DNA of 64,000 nucleotides from Bittarella massiliensis (ex Durand et al. 2017) (GTDB lineage: Bacteria; Bacillota; Clostridia; Oscillospirales; Ruminococcaceae). Positions 17,727-25,377 of this stretch are shown here, one piece after another. A model generated the notes under the pieces. The model saw only the letters and a program-made list of their open reading frames with translations. It had not been told where the DNA came from and did no database searches. A program made the position numbers and the translations under genes. Numbering within the stretch: position 1 is the stretch's first letter; every line of letters starts with the position of its first letter. The stretch lies in the NCBI RefSeq assembly GCF_001486165.1, contig NZ_LN908977.1:629621-693620 (forward strand), given 5' to 3'.

Positions 17727-18659
17727 ATGGCCATCAACCCCGTGGTGCGGGCGGCCCTCAAGGCCCTGTCCTACCCCGATATCAGCATCAAAAAGCACTA
17801 CAAGCTGCAGCGGCGGCTGGTGGATGTGACCAACCTGCACCTGCTAAAACCCCTCTACACCAGCTTTGACCACCTGATCCAGGTGGGGGACCACCAGATC
17901 CCCGCCCGCATCTACACCCCGGAACTGCCCGGAAACGAGGGGGCGCTCCTCTTCTTCCACGGCGGCGGCTGGGTCACCGGCAACATCGACAGCTACGACC
18001 GGGTCTGCACCGACTTGGCGCGCAAGACCCACCGCCTGGTGATGTCGGTGGACTACCGGCTGGCCCCCGAGCACCGGTTCCCCGCCGCGCTGGAGGACTG
18101 CTACGCCGCGGCCAAAGAGGTGTTTTTGCACCCCGAGTGGGTCTTTGCCGAGAGGGCGGAGGACATCGCCCTCATCGGCGACAGCGCCGGGGGGAACCTG
18201 GCGGCGGCCGTCTCCCTGATGGCAAAGGACAGGGGGGAGTTCATGCCAACCCGGCAGATCCTCATCTACCCGGCCACCTATAACGACCACACCGAGAACT
18301 CGCCCTTCCCCTCCGTCCGGGAGAACGGCAGCGACTACCTGCTCACCTCCAGGCGGGTGCAGGAGTACATGGAGCTCTACCAGGGCAGCGAGGAGGATCT
18401 GCAAAACCCCTACTTCGCCCCCCTTCTGGCAGAGGATCTGAGCGGCCAGCCCGAGACCCTGCTCATCACTGCCCAGTACGACCCCCTGCGCGACGAGGGG
18501 GAGGAGTACGGCCGCCGCCTGGCCAAGGCGGGGGTGCGGGTGGAGGCGCACCGCGCCACCGACGGGCTGCACGGCTTTTTCTCCCTTCCCGCCAGCTTTG
18601 AGCAGGTGGCCGAGTGCCACCGCCTCATCGATCGCTTTTTGAAAGAAGGTCCGGCCTGA
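17727..18659 (+). CDS. Alpha/beta hydrolase (HSL-type esterase/lipase)
   Basis: A 310-residue alpha/beta hydrolase of the hormone-sensitive-lipase family. The oxyanion motif HGGGW is near residue 79, the nucleophile elbow GDSAGG near 152, a candidate catalytic Asp in ITAQYDPLRDEG near 250 and the His in DGLHGF near 280. YRLAPEHRFP is the family-typical segment after the oxyanion hole. No signal peptide is seen, so it acts in the cytosol on short acyl esters. The ATG at 17727 follows AGAGGAGGG. Its stop overlaps the start of the acyltransferase-like gene (ATGA), so they form a coupled unit with the zinc-ribbon membrane protein. Confidence 0.9.
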   Translation: MAINPVVRAALKALSYPDISIKKHYKLQRRLVDVTNLHLLKPLYTSFDHLIQVGDHQIPARIYTPELPGNEGALLFFHGGGWVTGNIDSYDRVCTDLARKTHRLVMSVDYRLAPEHRFPAALEDCYAAAKEVFLHPEWVFAERAEDIALIGDSAGGNLAAAVSLMAKDRGEFMPTRQILIYPATYNDHTENSPFPSVRENGSDYLLTSRRVQEYMELYQGSEEDLQNPYFAPLLAEDLSGQPETLLITAQYDPLRDEGEEYGRRLAKAGVRVEAHRATDGLHGFFSLPASFEQVAECHRLIDRFLKEGPA

Positions 18660-19936
18660 TGACGGCAAGACAGCGCGACGCCGCGTGGGAGCCGCTGGAC
18701 AATGCGGCCAAAATATTTCCCTCCATCAGCAGCAAGCGGGACACCAAGGTCTTTCGCTTTGCCTGTGAGCTGCGCGAAGGGGTGGACCCGGCGCTCTTGC
18801 AGCAGGCGCTGGACGAGACCATCGAGGATTTCCCCATCTTTCGCTCCACCCTGCGGGAGGGCTTTTTCTGGCACTACCTCAAAGAGAGCAGCCAGCGCCC
18901 CCTGGTGCAGCTGGAGAGCGAGCTGCCCTGCAGCAACCTCTACGACGCCAACAACCCCGGCCTTCTCTTTGAGGTGAGCTACTACGGCCGGCGGATCAAT
19001 CTAGAGGTCTATCACGCCCTCACCGACGGGACCGGCGCCCTGCAATTTCTGCGCGCCCTGGTCTGCCGTTACCTCTACCTGCGCCACCCCGAGGGGTTTG
19101 CCGCCCCGCCCACCCCACTGCACGGGGCCTCTTTTTCCGAGATGGCGGAGGACAGCTTTCAGAAATACTACACCACCTCTTCCAAAAACAAGGTGCGCAG
19201 CGAGCCGGTCTACAAGCTGCGGGGGGTGCGCCTGCCCGAGGGGCGGATGCAGATCATCGAGGGGGTGCTGCCGGTGAAGGCGGTGCTGGCCGCCGCCCGG
19301 GAGCGGGGGGTGACCATGACCGTCCTCCTCACCGCCCTCTTCCTCTGCGCGGTGGACAAAAACGCCGTGCTGCGGCGCAAGCGCCACCCGGTGGTGGCGG
19401 CGGTGCCGGTCAACCTGCGCAACTACTTCCCCTCGGAGACGGCGCGCAACTTCTTCTGCACCATCAATGTGGGATACCACTTCGGCCGGGACCCGGGAGA
19501 TTTAGAGAGCGTGATGGCCTCGGTCCGGCGCCAATTTGAAGAGTTGCTGACCCGCGAAAACCTGGCCAAACGGATGAACGGCTACTCGGCCCTCGAGCAC
19601 AACGCCCTGGTGCGGGTGGTCCCCCTGGGGCTGAAAAACATCATCCTGCGCATTGCCGGCGCCATCGCCGAGCGCGACCACACCATTTCCATCTCCAACA
19701 TCGGCAAGGTGAGCATGCCCGCGGGGTGTGAGCAGTACATCCGCCTCTTCGACGTCTTTGTGAGCACCAACATCCTGCAGCTGTGTCTCTGCTCCTTCGG
19801 GGAGGACCTGACCCTCAGCTTCTCCTCCGCCTTTCGCAACACCGATGTGCAAAAGGACTTTTTCCGCTCCCTCACGGGGATGGGGATCCCCGTCGAAATC
19901 ACCACCAACCGTCCGGAAGAGGAGGTGCGCCCATGA
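18659..19936 (+). CDS. HxxxDG-type acyltransferase (condensation/alcohol acetyltransferase-like)
   Basis: A 425-residue protein with the BAHD/condensation-superfamily signature HALTDGTGALQF (HxxxDG) near residue 118, preceded by an N-terminal half that pairs inputs (TKVFRFACELREGVDP, LDETIEDFPIFRSTLREG) as in alcohol acetyltransferases and PapA-like acyltransferases. A second conserved segment ISNIGKVSMP near 345 resembles the 'DFG-like' floor loop region of this fold. It probably transfers an acyl group to an alcohol or amine, but donor and acceptor are unknown. The start overlaps the upstream esterase stop, and its own stop overlaps the next start (ATGA), so the three proteins are made together. 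Confidence 0.78.
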   Translation: MTARQRDAAWEPLDNAAKIFPSISSKRDTKVFRFACELREGVDPALLQQALDETIEDFPIFRSTLREGFFWHYLKESSQRPLVQLESELPCSNLYDANNPGLLFEVSYYGRRINLEVYHALTDGTGALQFLRALVCRYLYLRHPEGFAAPPTPLHGASFSEMAEDSFQKYYTTSSKNKVRSEPVYKLRGVRLPEGRMQIIEGVLPVKAVLAAARERGVTMTVLLTALFLCAVDKNAVLRRKRHPVVAAVPVNLRNYFPSETARNFFCTINVGYHFGRDPGDLESVMASVRRQFEELLTRENLAKRMNGYSALEHNALVRVVPLGLKNIILRIAGAIAERDHTISISNIGKVSMPAGCEQYIRLFDVFVSTNILQLCLCSFGEDLTLSFSSAFRNTDVQKDFFRSLTGMGIPVEITTNRPEEEVRP

Positions 19937-20598
19937 AATACTGCGAACAGTGCAAGCTCACCGTCACCGGGCAGCGCTCCCGTTGCCCCCTCTGCCAGAG
20001 TGTCCTGCGGGACGAGGGGGAGCCCTATGAAGAGGTGTTCCCGGTCATCCCCACCGTCTACAACCGCTTTCAGTTCTTCTTCAAACTGCTGATTTTCGCC
20101 TCGGCGGTCCTGGGCATCGTCTCGGTGGTGATCAACCTCCTGCTGCCGCAGAGCGGGGTCTGGTCCCTCTTTGTGCTGGGGGGGATCGGCTGTCTCTGGG
20201 TCTTTCTCTTCATCGCCGTGAGAAAGCGCAACAACATCCCCAAAAACATCCTCTGGCAGGTGGCGGTCGCCATCCTCTTCTGCCTGCTGTGGGACCTCTT
20301 CACCGGCTGGCACGGCTGGTCGGTGGACTACGTGGTCCCCAGCATCTGCGTGGCGGCCATGGCGGCCCTCGCTGTCACCGCCAAGGTCTTTCGGCTGGTG
20401 GTGGGGGACTTCCTCTTCTACCTGCTCATCAGCGTTCTCTTCGGCATCCTGCCGGTCATCTCCATCCTGTTGGGGTGGGTGCAGGTGCTCTACCCGTCCC
20501 TCATCTGCGTGGGGTGCAGCCTGGTCTCCCTGGCGGCGGTCTTGATTTTTCAGGGGGAGAACATGAAGCGGGAGTGGCGGCGGCGGATGCACCTCTAG
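19933..20598 (+). CDS. Zinc-ribbon membrane protein (DUF6320-like)
   Basis: A 221-residue protein with an N-terminal zinc ribbon (MKYCEQCKLTVTGQRSRCPLCQ: two CxxC knuckles, C4/C7 and C18/C21 approximately) followed by about six transmembrane helices from residue 45 onward. It ends in a basic cytoplasmic tail (KREWRRRMHL). I recognise it as the DUF6320 type often found beside HxxxDG acyltransferases and alpha/beta hydrolases in Clostridia; the biochemical role is unknown. The three-gene coupling suggests it anchors or presents the acyltransferase substrate at the membrane, which is inference. Confidence 0.75.
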   Translation: MKYCEQCKLTVTGQRSRCPLCQSVLRDEGEPYEEVFPVIPTVYNRFQFFFKLLIFASAVLGIVSVVINLLLPQSGVWSLFVLGGIGCLWVFLFIAVRKRNNIPKNILWQVAVAILFCLLWDLFTGWHGWSVDYVVPSICVAAMAALAVTAKVFRLVVGDFLFYLLISVLFGILPVISILLGWVQVLYPSLICVGCSLVSLAAVLIFQGENMKREWRRRMHL

Positions 20599-20822
20599 TT
20601 CGCCTTTTGGCCCCCCGATCGGGCAGGGGAAAGGCAGCTGGCTAAAAAGCACATAAAACGAAAAGAACTGCACTTGTAAAGACAGCCTTTTTCCAGAATA
20701 ATGCTGTACTTTTTTGCGGTCAAATGCTATGATTAAATAGAAAAAAGAGCAAAGTATTCTCCAATACTTGCAATGAAAGCTGCACAAAATACAGAAAAAC
20801 CGATCGAAGGGGGGGATCTCCC

Positions 20823-21146
20823 ATGTTCCCAGAAATTGACCGCCAGGCAATTTTGGAAATTGTGGAGGATGAAGAAAAGACCGACAAAATCATGGCCCTG
20901 TTGGAAGAGGCGGCCAAGAGAGAGAAGCAGCGCCGTCTTGAGCTTCAGGCAAAGGGCATTGAGCGCGCCCGCCAGAAGGGAACGACCCTCGGCAGACCCA
21001 GATTGCCGCTCCCGAGAGATTTCCCCAACATCTACCGGCGCTACAAGAGCAAGGAAATCACGGCGCAGCACGCACAGAAGCTCTGCAACATGAGCGCCAA
21101 CACCTTTTACCGGGTCATCCACGAGTTTGAAGAGAAGAGCAAGTAA
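20823..21146 (+). CDS. Small protein matching the C-terminal tail of a serine recombinase
   Basis: A 107-residue basic protein. Residues about 45-107 (GIERARQKGTTLGRPRLPLP, then a YRRYKSKEITAQHAQKLCNMS segment and FYRVIHEFE) match the hinge plus helix-turn-helix that ends resolvase/invertase-type serine recombinases. The whole catalytic domain (with its Ser nucleophile) is missing, and the first 44 residues are a charged coiled-coil-like helix instead. An in-frame ATG with GGGGGGATC upstream, an AT-rich 220-base upstream region with TATGAT at 20728-20733, and a strong terminator suggest an expressed gene rather than debris. Base composition is lower in GC than neighbours. Could be a remnant of a mobile element or a repurposed DNA-binding protein. 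Confidence 0.7.
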   Translation: MFPEIDRQAILEIVEDEEKTDKIMALLEEAAKREKQRRLELQAKGIERARQKGTTLGRPRLPLPRDFPNIYRRYKSKEITAQHAQKLCNMSANTFYRVIHEFEEKSK

Positions 21147-21181
21147 AAAAACACCCCCCGAACGCTTCGGGGGGTGTTTTT
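21146..21181. terminator. Bidirectional terminator
   Basis: AAAAACACCCCCCG pairs with CGGGGGGTGTTTTT around AACGCTT; symmetric A and T flanks serve the recombinase-tail gene on the plus strand and the convergent membrane-protein gene. Confidence 0.93.
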
Positions 21182-21213
21182 ACCTGTTGGCAAACGGCAG
21201 GGGAGGCGGGGCG

Positions 21214-21930
21214 CTATTTGTTGGGCACGACCTTCATGTTGGGGTAGATCTCCCGCATCCGCGCGTCGTCAAAGCGGCGGTCCAAAAACTGGCCGAAACT
21301 GGTCTGGGGCGGGAGCCCCTCGGAGCGGTCGGTCCCGCGCTTGATGGCCGCCACCGAGAGGAGGATGTCAAAGCAGAGGAAGACGGCCAGCGCCCCGGCG
21401 GCCCAGTTGCCGTACTTTCGGGGGAACCGCTCGATGGCGCCGCAGAGGAGGGGATAGCAAAGGCGGATGAAGACCAGCCCCAGTACCCCCCAGAAGAAGG
21501 CGTACTTTAAAGTGGTGCGGCCGCCGATGTTGTACTTGGCGTGGCTGTACTGCCAGGAGACGGTGCCCAGGGCCAGCTCTTGCAGCAGGCTGCACAGGTA
21601 TTCAAAGGCCGCGCCGGCAAAGGCGCTGACGCCGAAGATGACCAGCGGATTTTTGTCCCGCAGCCGGTAGAGCAGCAGGGTGAGGAGGACCGCCCCAAAG
21701 CCGTACACCTGGGAGAAAGGGCCGTAGACAAGCCCCTTGCGGCTCTCGAAGTAGCCGTTGTGAAAATACCAAAACAACATCTCCAAAATGTAGCCGAGGA
21801 CGCTGGCCACAACGAAGATCCAAAACAGGGTATAGACGCCGGGGCGGTCGTTGATAGGCGATCTGCCCGAACGCCGCTCGGCGTGGCTGGCGGACTTTGC
21901 CGCCGCAGAGATGCTCTGCAACTTCTCCAC
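21214..21930 (-). CDS. Putative ABC-transporter type IV (CmpB-like) membrane protein
   Basis: A 238-residue membrane protein with about five or six hydrophobic helices and the conserved segments GYILEMLFWYFHNGYFESRKGLVYGPFSQVYG (seen as LEMLFWYF and GLVYGPFSQVYG) near residues 45-75 and SWQYSHAKYNIGGR near 125. These are typical of the Clostridial 'putative ABC transporter permease' family PF06541. No partner ATPase is nearby, so a transport role is unproven. The start is probably GTG at 21930 behind AAAGAGAGAGG; spacing is tight. It stands alone between a terminator and the mgtE terminator. Confidence 0.75.
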   Translation of the reverse strand: MEKLQSISAAAKSASHAERRSGRSPINDRPGVYTLFWIFVVASVLGYILEMLFWYFHNGYFESRKGLVYGPFSQVYGFGAVLLTLLLYRLRDKNPLVIFGVSAFAGAAFEYLCSLLQELALGTVSWQYSHAKYNIGGRTTLKYAFFWGVLGLVFIRLCYPLLCGAIERFPRKYGNWAAGALAVFLCFDILLSVAAIKRGTDRSEGLPPQTSFGQFLDRRFDDARMREIYPNMKVVPNK

Positions 21931-22012
21931 CCTCTCTCTTTAGTATATTAAAAAGTATAGCGAAAAGAGTCGCAAAAGTCCAATCTTCGCAGAAAATGTA
22001 AGAAGTTTGACA

Positions 22013-22050
22013 GAAAAAAGACCATCTCTTGAAGGAGATGGCCTTTTTTG
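22013..22050 (-). terminator. Terminator of mgtE
   Basis: On the minus strand GGCCATCTCC pairs with GAGATGGTC around TTCAA and is followed by TTTTTT, about 30 bases past the mgtE stop. Confidence 0.88.
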
Positions 22051-22078
22051 AAGCAGTTTTGGATTTGATTGGGAAAAT

Positions 22079-23443
22079 CTACCCGCCGATGTGGAGGATA
22101 GCGGTGGCCAGAACAAAGTAGATGGTCAGGGAGACGGCGTCCACAATGGTGGTGATGAGGGGGCTTGCCATGATGGCGGGGTCGACCTTGCACTTTTCGG
22201 CCAGGATGGGCAGCAGGCCGCCGCAGATCTTGGCGACGATCACCGTGCAAAAGAGGCTGATGCAGATGGTGACGGCCACCATCAGGGAGACCCGGTCTAA
22301 CAGCAGCAGCTTGCCCAGGTTGACCACCGCCAGCACCGAACCCACCAGCAGGCTGATGGCGAACTCCTTGCGGATGATCTTGAAGGCGTCCCGGGTCTTG
22401 ATCTCCCCCAGGGCGAGGCCGCGGATGATCATGGTGGCCGACTGGGAGCCGGCGTTGCCGCCGGTGTCCATCAGCATGGGGATGTAGGCGGCCAGCAGCA
22501 CCATGGAGGAGAGGACCTCGTCAAAGCGGCGGATGATGAAGCCGGTGATGGAGGCGGAGATCATCAGCACCAGCAGCCAGAGGATGCGGTGTTTGGCCAG
22601 CTCAAAGACGCTGGATTTGAGATAGCTGTCCTCCGACGGGGTGACGGCGCCCATGATGTAGATGTCCTCGGAGTTCTCCTCCTCGATGACGTCCAGCACG
22701 TCGTCGATGGTGATGACCCCCACCAGGCGGTTTTCCGAGTCCACCACCGGCATGGAGAGCAGTTCGTACTTTTTGAAGAGGTCGGCCACCACCGACTGGT
22801 CTTCGGTGGTGCCCACCGAGAAGATGTCCTTGTCCACGATCTCCTGGATGGTGGTGTCGTCGCGGGAGGTGAGGATGTTTTGCAGGGTGACGGTCCCCTC
22901 GAGCACCCGGGTGGCGCTGGTGACAAAGCAGGTCTCGATGGTCTCTTTTTCCAGGCTGTTGCGGCGGATGTCCACGATGGCCTGGGCCACCGTCTCGTCC
23001 TTTTTCAGCTCCATAAACTCCAGGGTCATCAGGCTGCCAGCCGAGTCCTCGGGGTATTTGAGGACCTGGTTGATGAGGCGGCGGGTGGCGGGATCGGTGT
23101 TTTTGAGGACCCGCTTGACGAGGTTGGCGGGCATCTCCTCGATGAAATCGACGGTGTCATCAAAAAACAACTCGTCCAGGATGGTGGCGAGCTCTTTGTC
23201 GGTGACGCCCTCGACGATGCGCTGCTGCACATCGGAATCCAGGTGGGAGAACACCTCTGAAGCGGTCTCTTTGGGCATCAGCCGGAAGAGGAGCACCAGG
23301 GTGTTCTCGGGCATCTCCTCAAACAGTTCGGCGATGTCCACCGGGTTTTCGTCCAGCAGCAAGGTGCGGGCCTGGGAGAACTGTCTCTCCTCCACCATGC
23401 GGCCCAGGTCTTCTAAGGTCTTGTAAAAGTCTTTCACTTGCAT
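22079..23443 (-). CDS. mgtE: Magnesium transporter MgtE
   Basis: A 454-residue Mg2+ channel/transporter. An N-terminal MgtE domain of helical repeats (residues about 15-125) is followed by two CBS domains (about 130-255; VGTTEDQSVVADLFKKYELL and PVVDSENRLVGVITIDD in the second) and a C-terminal five-helix membrane domain. The membrane part carries the family signature region MDTGGNAGSQSATMIIRGLALGE near residue 350 (Asp in the selectivity filter appears in KCKVDPAI near 420). ATG at 23443 is very close to AAGGAGGG; GTG at 23437 is the better-spaced alternative. CBS domains sense intracellular Mg2+ and close the pore. A long untranslated leader lies upstream. Confidence 0.93.
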   Translation of the reverse strand: MQVKDFYKTLEDLGRMVEERQFSQARTLLLDENPVDIAELFEEMPENTLVLLFRLMPKETASEVFSHLDSDVQQRIVEGVTDKELATILDELFFDDTVDFIEEMPANLVKRVLKNTDPATRRLINQVLKYPEDSAGSLMTLEFMELKKDETVAQAIVDIRRNSLEKETIETCFVTSATRVLEGTVTLQNILTSRDDTTIQEIVDKDIFSVGTTEDQSVVADLFKKYELLSMPVVDSENRLVGVITIDDVLDVIEEENSEDIYIMGAVTPSEDSYLKSSVFELAKHRILWLLVLMISASITGFIIRRFDEVLSSMVLLAAYIPMLMDTGGNAGSQSATMIIRGLALGEIKTRDAFKIIRKEFAISLLVGSVLAVVNLGKLLLLDRVSLMVAVTICISLFCTVIVAKICGGLLPILAEKCKVDPAIMASPLITTIVDAVSLTIYFVLATAILHIGG

Positions 23444-23824
23444 ACCCTCCTTTTCGATCGAGTGGGAAAAACGGGGGAGACGGCGCCGCGCCAAAGGCGG
23501 TTTGCGACGGCGCCAGTCCGGCTTTTGCGCCGGGGCTTTTTGCCGCCAGGGCAGCAAAAAAAGCCACTGGATTGAGTATGTCCATGGCTTTCGTTTCGGT
23601 ATGCACTTTTAAGAGAGGGCAATTTTCCACAGCAAAAGAAAGGCTATCTGTTTTGCAGGGGTGAAAACAGATACCGCTTGAGAGCAGAAAAACGCGCGCC
23701 GCATCGCTTAACTGTGCAACTTCGACTACCGCCAGCGTCCATCTTGTTTTCACCTCCCAATTCGCTTCATTTGCGTTTTCATTGTAAAACGGATCGGCCC
23801 AAAAGTCAAGGAAAAGCGGGCGGC
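23444..23824 (-). other. Long leader/intergenic region upstream of mgtE
   Basis: About 380 bases between the EamA-type gene and mgtE. It contains a perfect 10-base inverted repeat, TATCTGTTTT (23645-23654) and AAAACAGATA (23664-23673), with a 9-base loop, and several weaker GC stems near 23500-23560. A GGGAGG site with possible short reading frames near 23753-23730 (minus strand) is present, but none looks like a known leader peptide. I looked for M-box riboswitch landmarks (for example the TTAGGTGAGGC segment) and did not find them. Confidence 0.5.
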
Positions 23825-24730
23825 TTACCCCTTTTTTACCCTGTCTTTTCGCCGGAAGAGGGCCTTAAAATCCAGCTCCACCACCAGCACCGAGAGGAGG
23901 ATGATCAGCCCGCCCCCTACCAAGTTCCAGCTGAACCGGTCATACCCCCACAGCACCGAAAAAATGGTGCCGAAGAGCGCCTCGGTGGACATGATGAGGG
24001 CCGCCTTGGAGGCGCTTGCCCGCTGCTGGGCGTGCAGCTGCAACAGGTAGCAGACGCAGGTGCTGAACACCCCCAGGTAGAGGACCCCCACCAGCGCCAG
24101 TTTGGGCTGGATGGGGGGGAGGGAACCCGCCTCGAAGAGGAGGAAGGAGAGCCCCGACACCAGGGTGACGGTGAGCATCTGTATAAAGTTAAAGACCTTT
24201 ACTTCAATGCGGGTGGAGATGTGGCCGATATAGGCGATCTGCACGGCAAAGACCACCGCGCCCGCCAGGGAGAAGAGGTCCCCCGCCCCCAGGTGAAGGG
24301 CGCCGCCCCCGGTGAGGACCCAGACCCCCACCATACAGGCGGCCGCCCCCAGCAGCGCCTGCTTTTTGGGGGGATGGCGCTCTGCCAGCCAGACGAAAAA
24401 GGGGACGAACGCCACATTGGTGCTGGTGAGAAAGGCGTTGTTGGAGGGGGTGGTGTGGGCCATGCCGAAGGTCTGCAGCACAAAGCCGACAAAGAGGAGC
24501 AGCCCCGAGATCACCCCCAGCCGCAGTTGGAGGGCGGTGATCTGCAGCAGCTGCCGCCAGGCCAGCAGCGCCATGGCCACCGAGGCGATGAGGAAGCGGG
24601 CGAACACCACCAAAAAGGGGGTGAGGCCGCCCTCCAGCGCCTGGGCGCCGGCCACATAACCGTACCCCCAGAGAACAGCCAGCAAAACCAGCTCGCCGGT
24701 GGCCTCTGTCCGCCGCAGCCAACCGATCAT
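23825..24730 (-). CDS. EamA/DMT superfamily permease
   Basis: A 301-residue inner-membrane protein with ten hydrophobic helices arranged as two EamA repeats (about residues 12-140 and 150-285). The repeat hallmarks are the start-of-repeat LLAVLWGYGYVAG, the SNNAFLTSTNVAFVP loop typical of the YedA/RhaT-like group near residue 97, and the second-repeat ASASKAALIMSTEALFG near 240. Drug/metabolite transporters of this group export amino acids or metabolites; substrate unknown. GAGGTG lies upstream of ATG 24730. It is six bases downstream of a TRIC-type channel gene, and both follow the CapA-like gene on the same strand, so a three-gene operon is likely. Confidence 0.88.
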   Translation of the reverse strand: MIGWLRRTEATGELVLLAVLWGYGYVAGAQALEGGLTPFLVVFARFLIASVAMALLAWRQLLQITALQLRLGVISGLLLFVGFVLQTFGMAHTTPSNNAFLTSTNVAFVPFFVWLAERHPPKKQALLGAAACMVGVWVLTGGGALHLGAGDLFSLAGAVVFAVQIAYIGHISTRIEVKVFNFIQMLTVTLVSGLSFLLFEAGSLPPIQPKLALVGVLYLGVFSTCVCYLLQLHAQQRASASKAALIMSTEALFGTIFSVLWGYDRFSWNLVGGGLIILLSVLVVELDFKALFRRKDRVKKG

Positions 24731-24736
24731 GGAAAA

Positions 24737-25360
24737 TCACCTCGATACCGATGTTCTGCGCTCCCGCTGCACGGTGGGGATGCGCATCTGAAAGCGGATG
24801 GAAATCAACCGCAGCACAAAGATGAAGCCGATGCTTATGTAGGCGGCCACCTCCAGGGGGATCCACTGCCGCAAAAACCAGAAGAAGGTGCTGCCGGCGA
24901 TGGAGGCCACCGCGTAGACGTCCTGGCGGAGGATGCGGGGGATCTCCCGGGAAAAGACGTCGCGGATCACCCCGCCCCCCACGGCGGTGATGAGGGAGAC
25001 AAAGCTGAAGGTGATGAAGTTGAGCCCCATGTTCAGGGCGGTCAGCCCGGCCTCGACGGTGAAGGTGGCCAACCCCAAGGCGTCGAAGAGGTCCAGGGCA
25101 AAGGCCCACTTCAACTGCCCTTTGGTGAGGATGACCAGGGCGGTGGTGGCGCAGATGAGCAGGGTGTACTCGTAGCGCAGAAAGAAGGTGGGCAGCCCGT
25201 CTTTGATGATGATGTCCCGGATGACCCCGCCGCCGATGGCCGTGACCATGGCCAGCACCAGGATGCCGAAGTAGTCCATCCGCTTTTTGATGGCGGTGAC
25301 GGCGCCGGAGACGGCAAAGGCCACAACGCCGATGTAGTCCAGATAGTCGATGATCCCCAT
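24737..25360 (-). CDS. TRIC/UPF0126 family cation channel protein
   Basis: A 207-residue membrane protein with seven helices built from two similar halves. Each half carries the family motif GGGVIRD: TAIGGGVIRDIIIKDG near residue 42 and TAVGGGVIRDVFSREIP near 128. Members of this bacterial family (YadS-like) are homologues of animal trimeric intracellular cation channels and conduct monovalent cations, with a glycine kink in each repeat. No regulator domain is present. It starts 17 bases after the CapA-like stop and ends six bases before the EamA permease. Confidence 0.9.
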   Translation of the reverse strand: MGIIDYLDYIGVVAFAVSGAVTAIKKRMDYFGILVLAMVTAIGGGVIRDIIIKDGLPTFFLRYEYTLLICATTALVILTKGQLKWAFALDLFDALGLATFTVEAGLTALNMGLNFITFSFVSLITAVGGGVIRDVFSREIPRILRQDVYAVASIAGSTFFWFLRQWIPLEVAAYISIGFIFVLRLISIRFQMRIPTVQRERRTSVSR

Positions 25361-25377
25361 GGCAGCCTCCCCGGCGC

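Noticed and set aside
23444-23824. M-box (ykoK) riboswitch upstream of mgtE
   Set aside because: Expected conserved segments could not be found on the minus strand; only unrelated inverted repeats are present.
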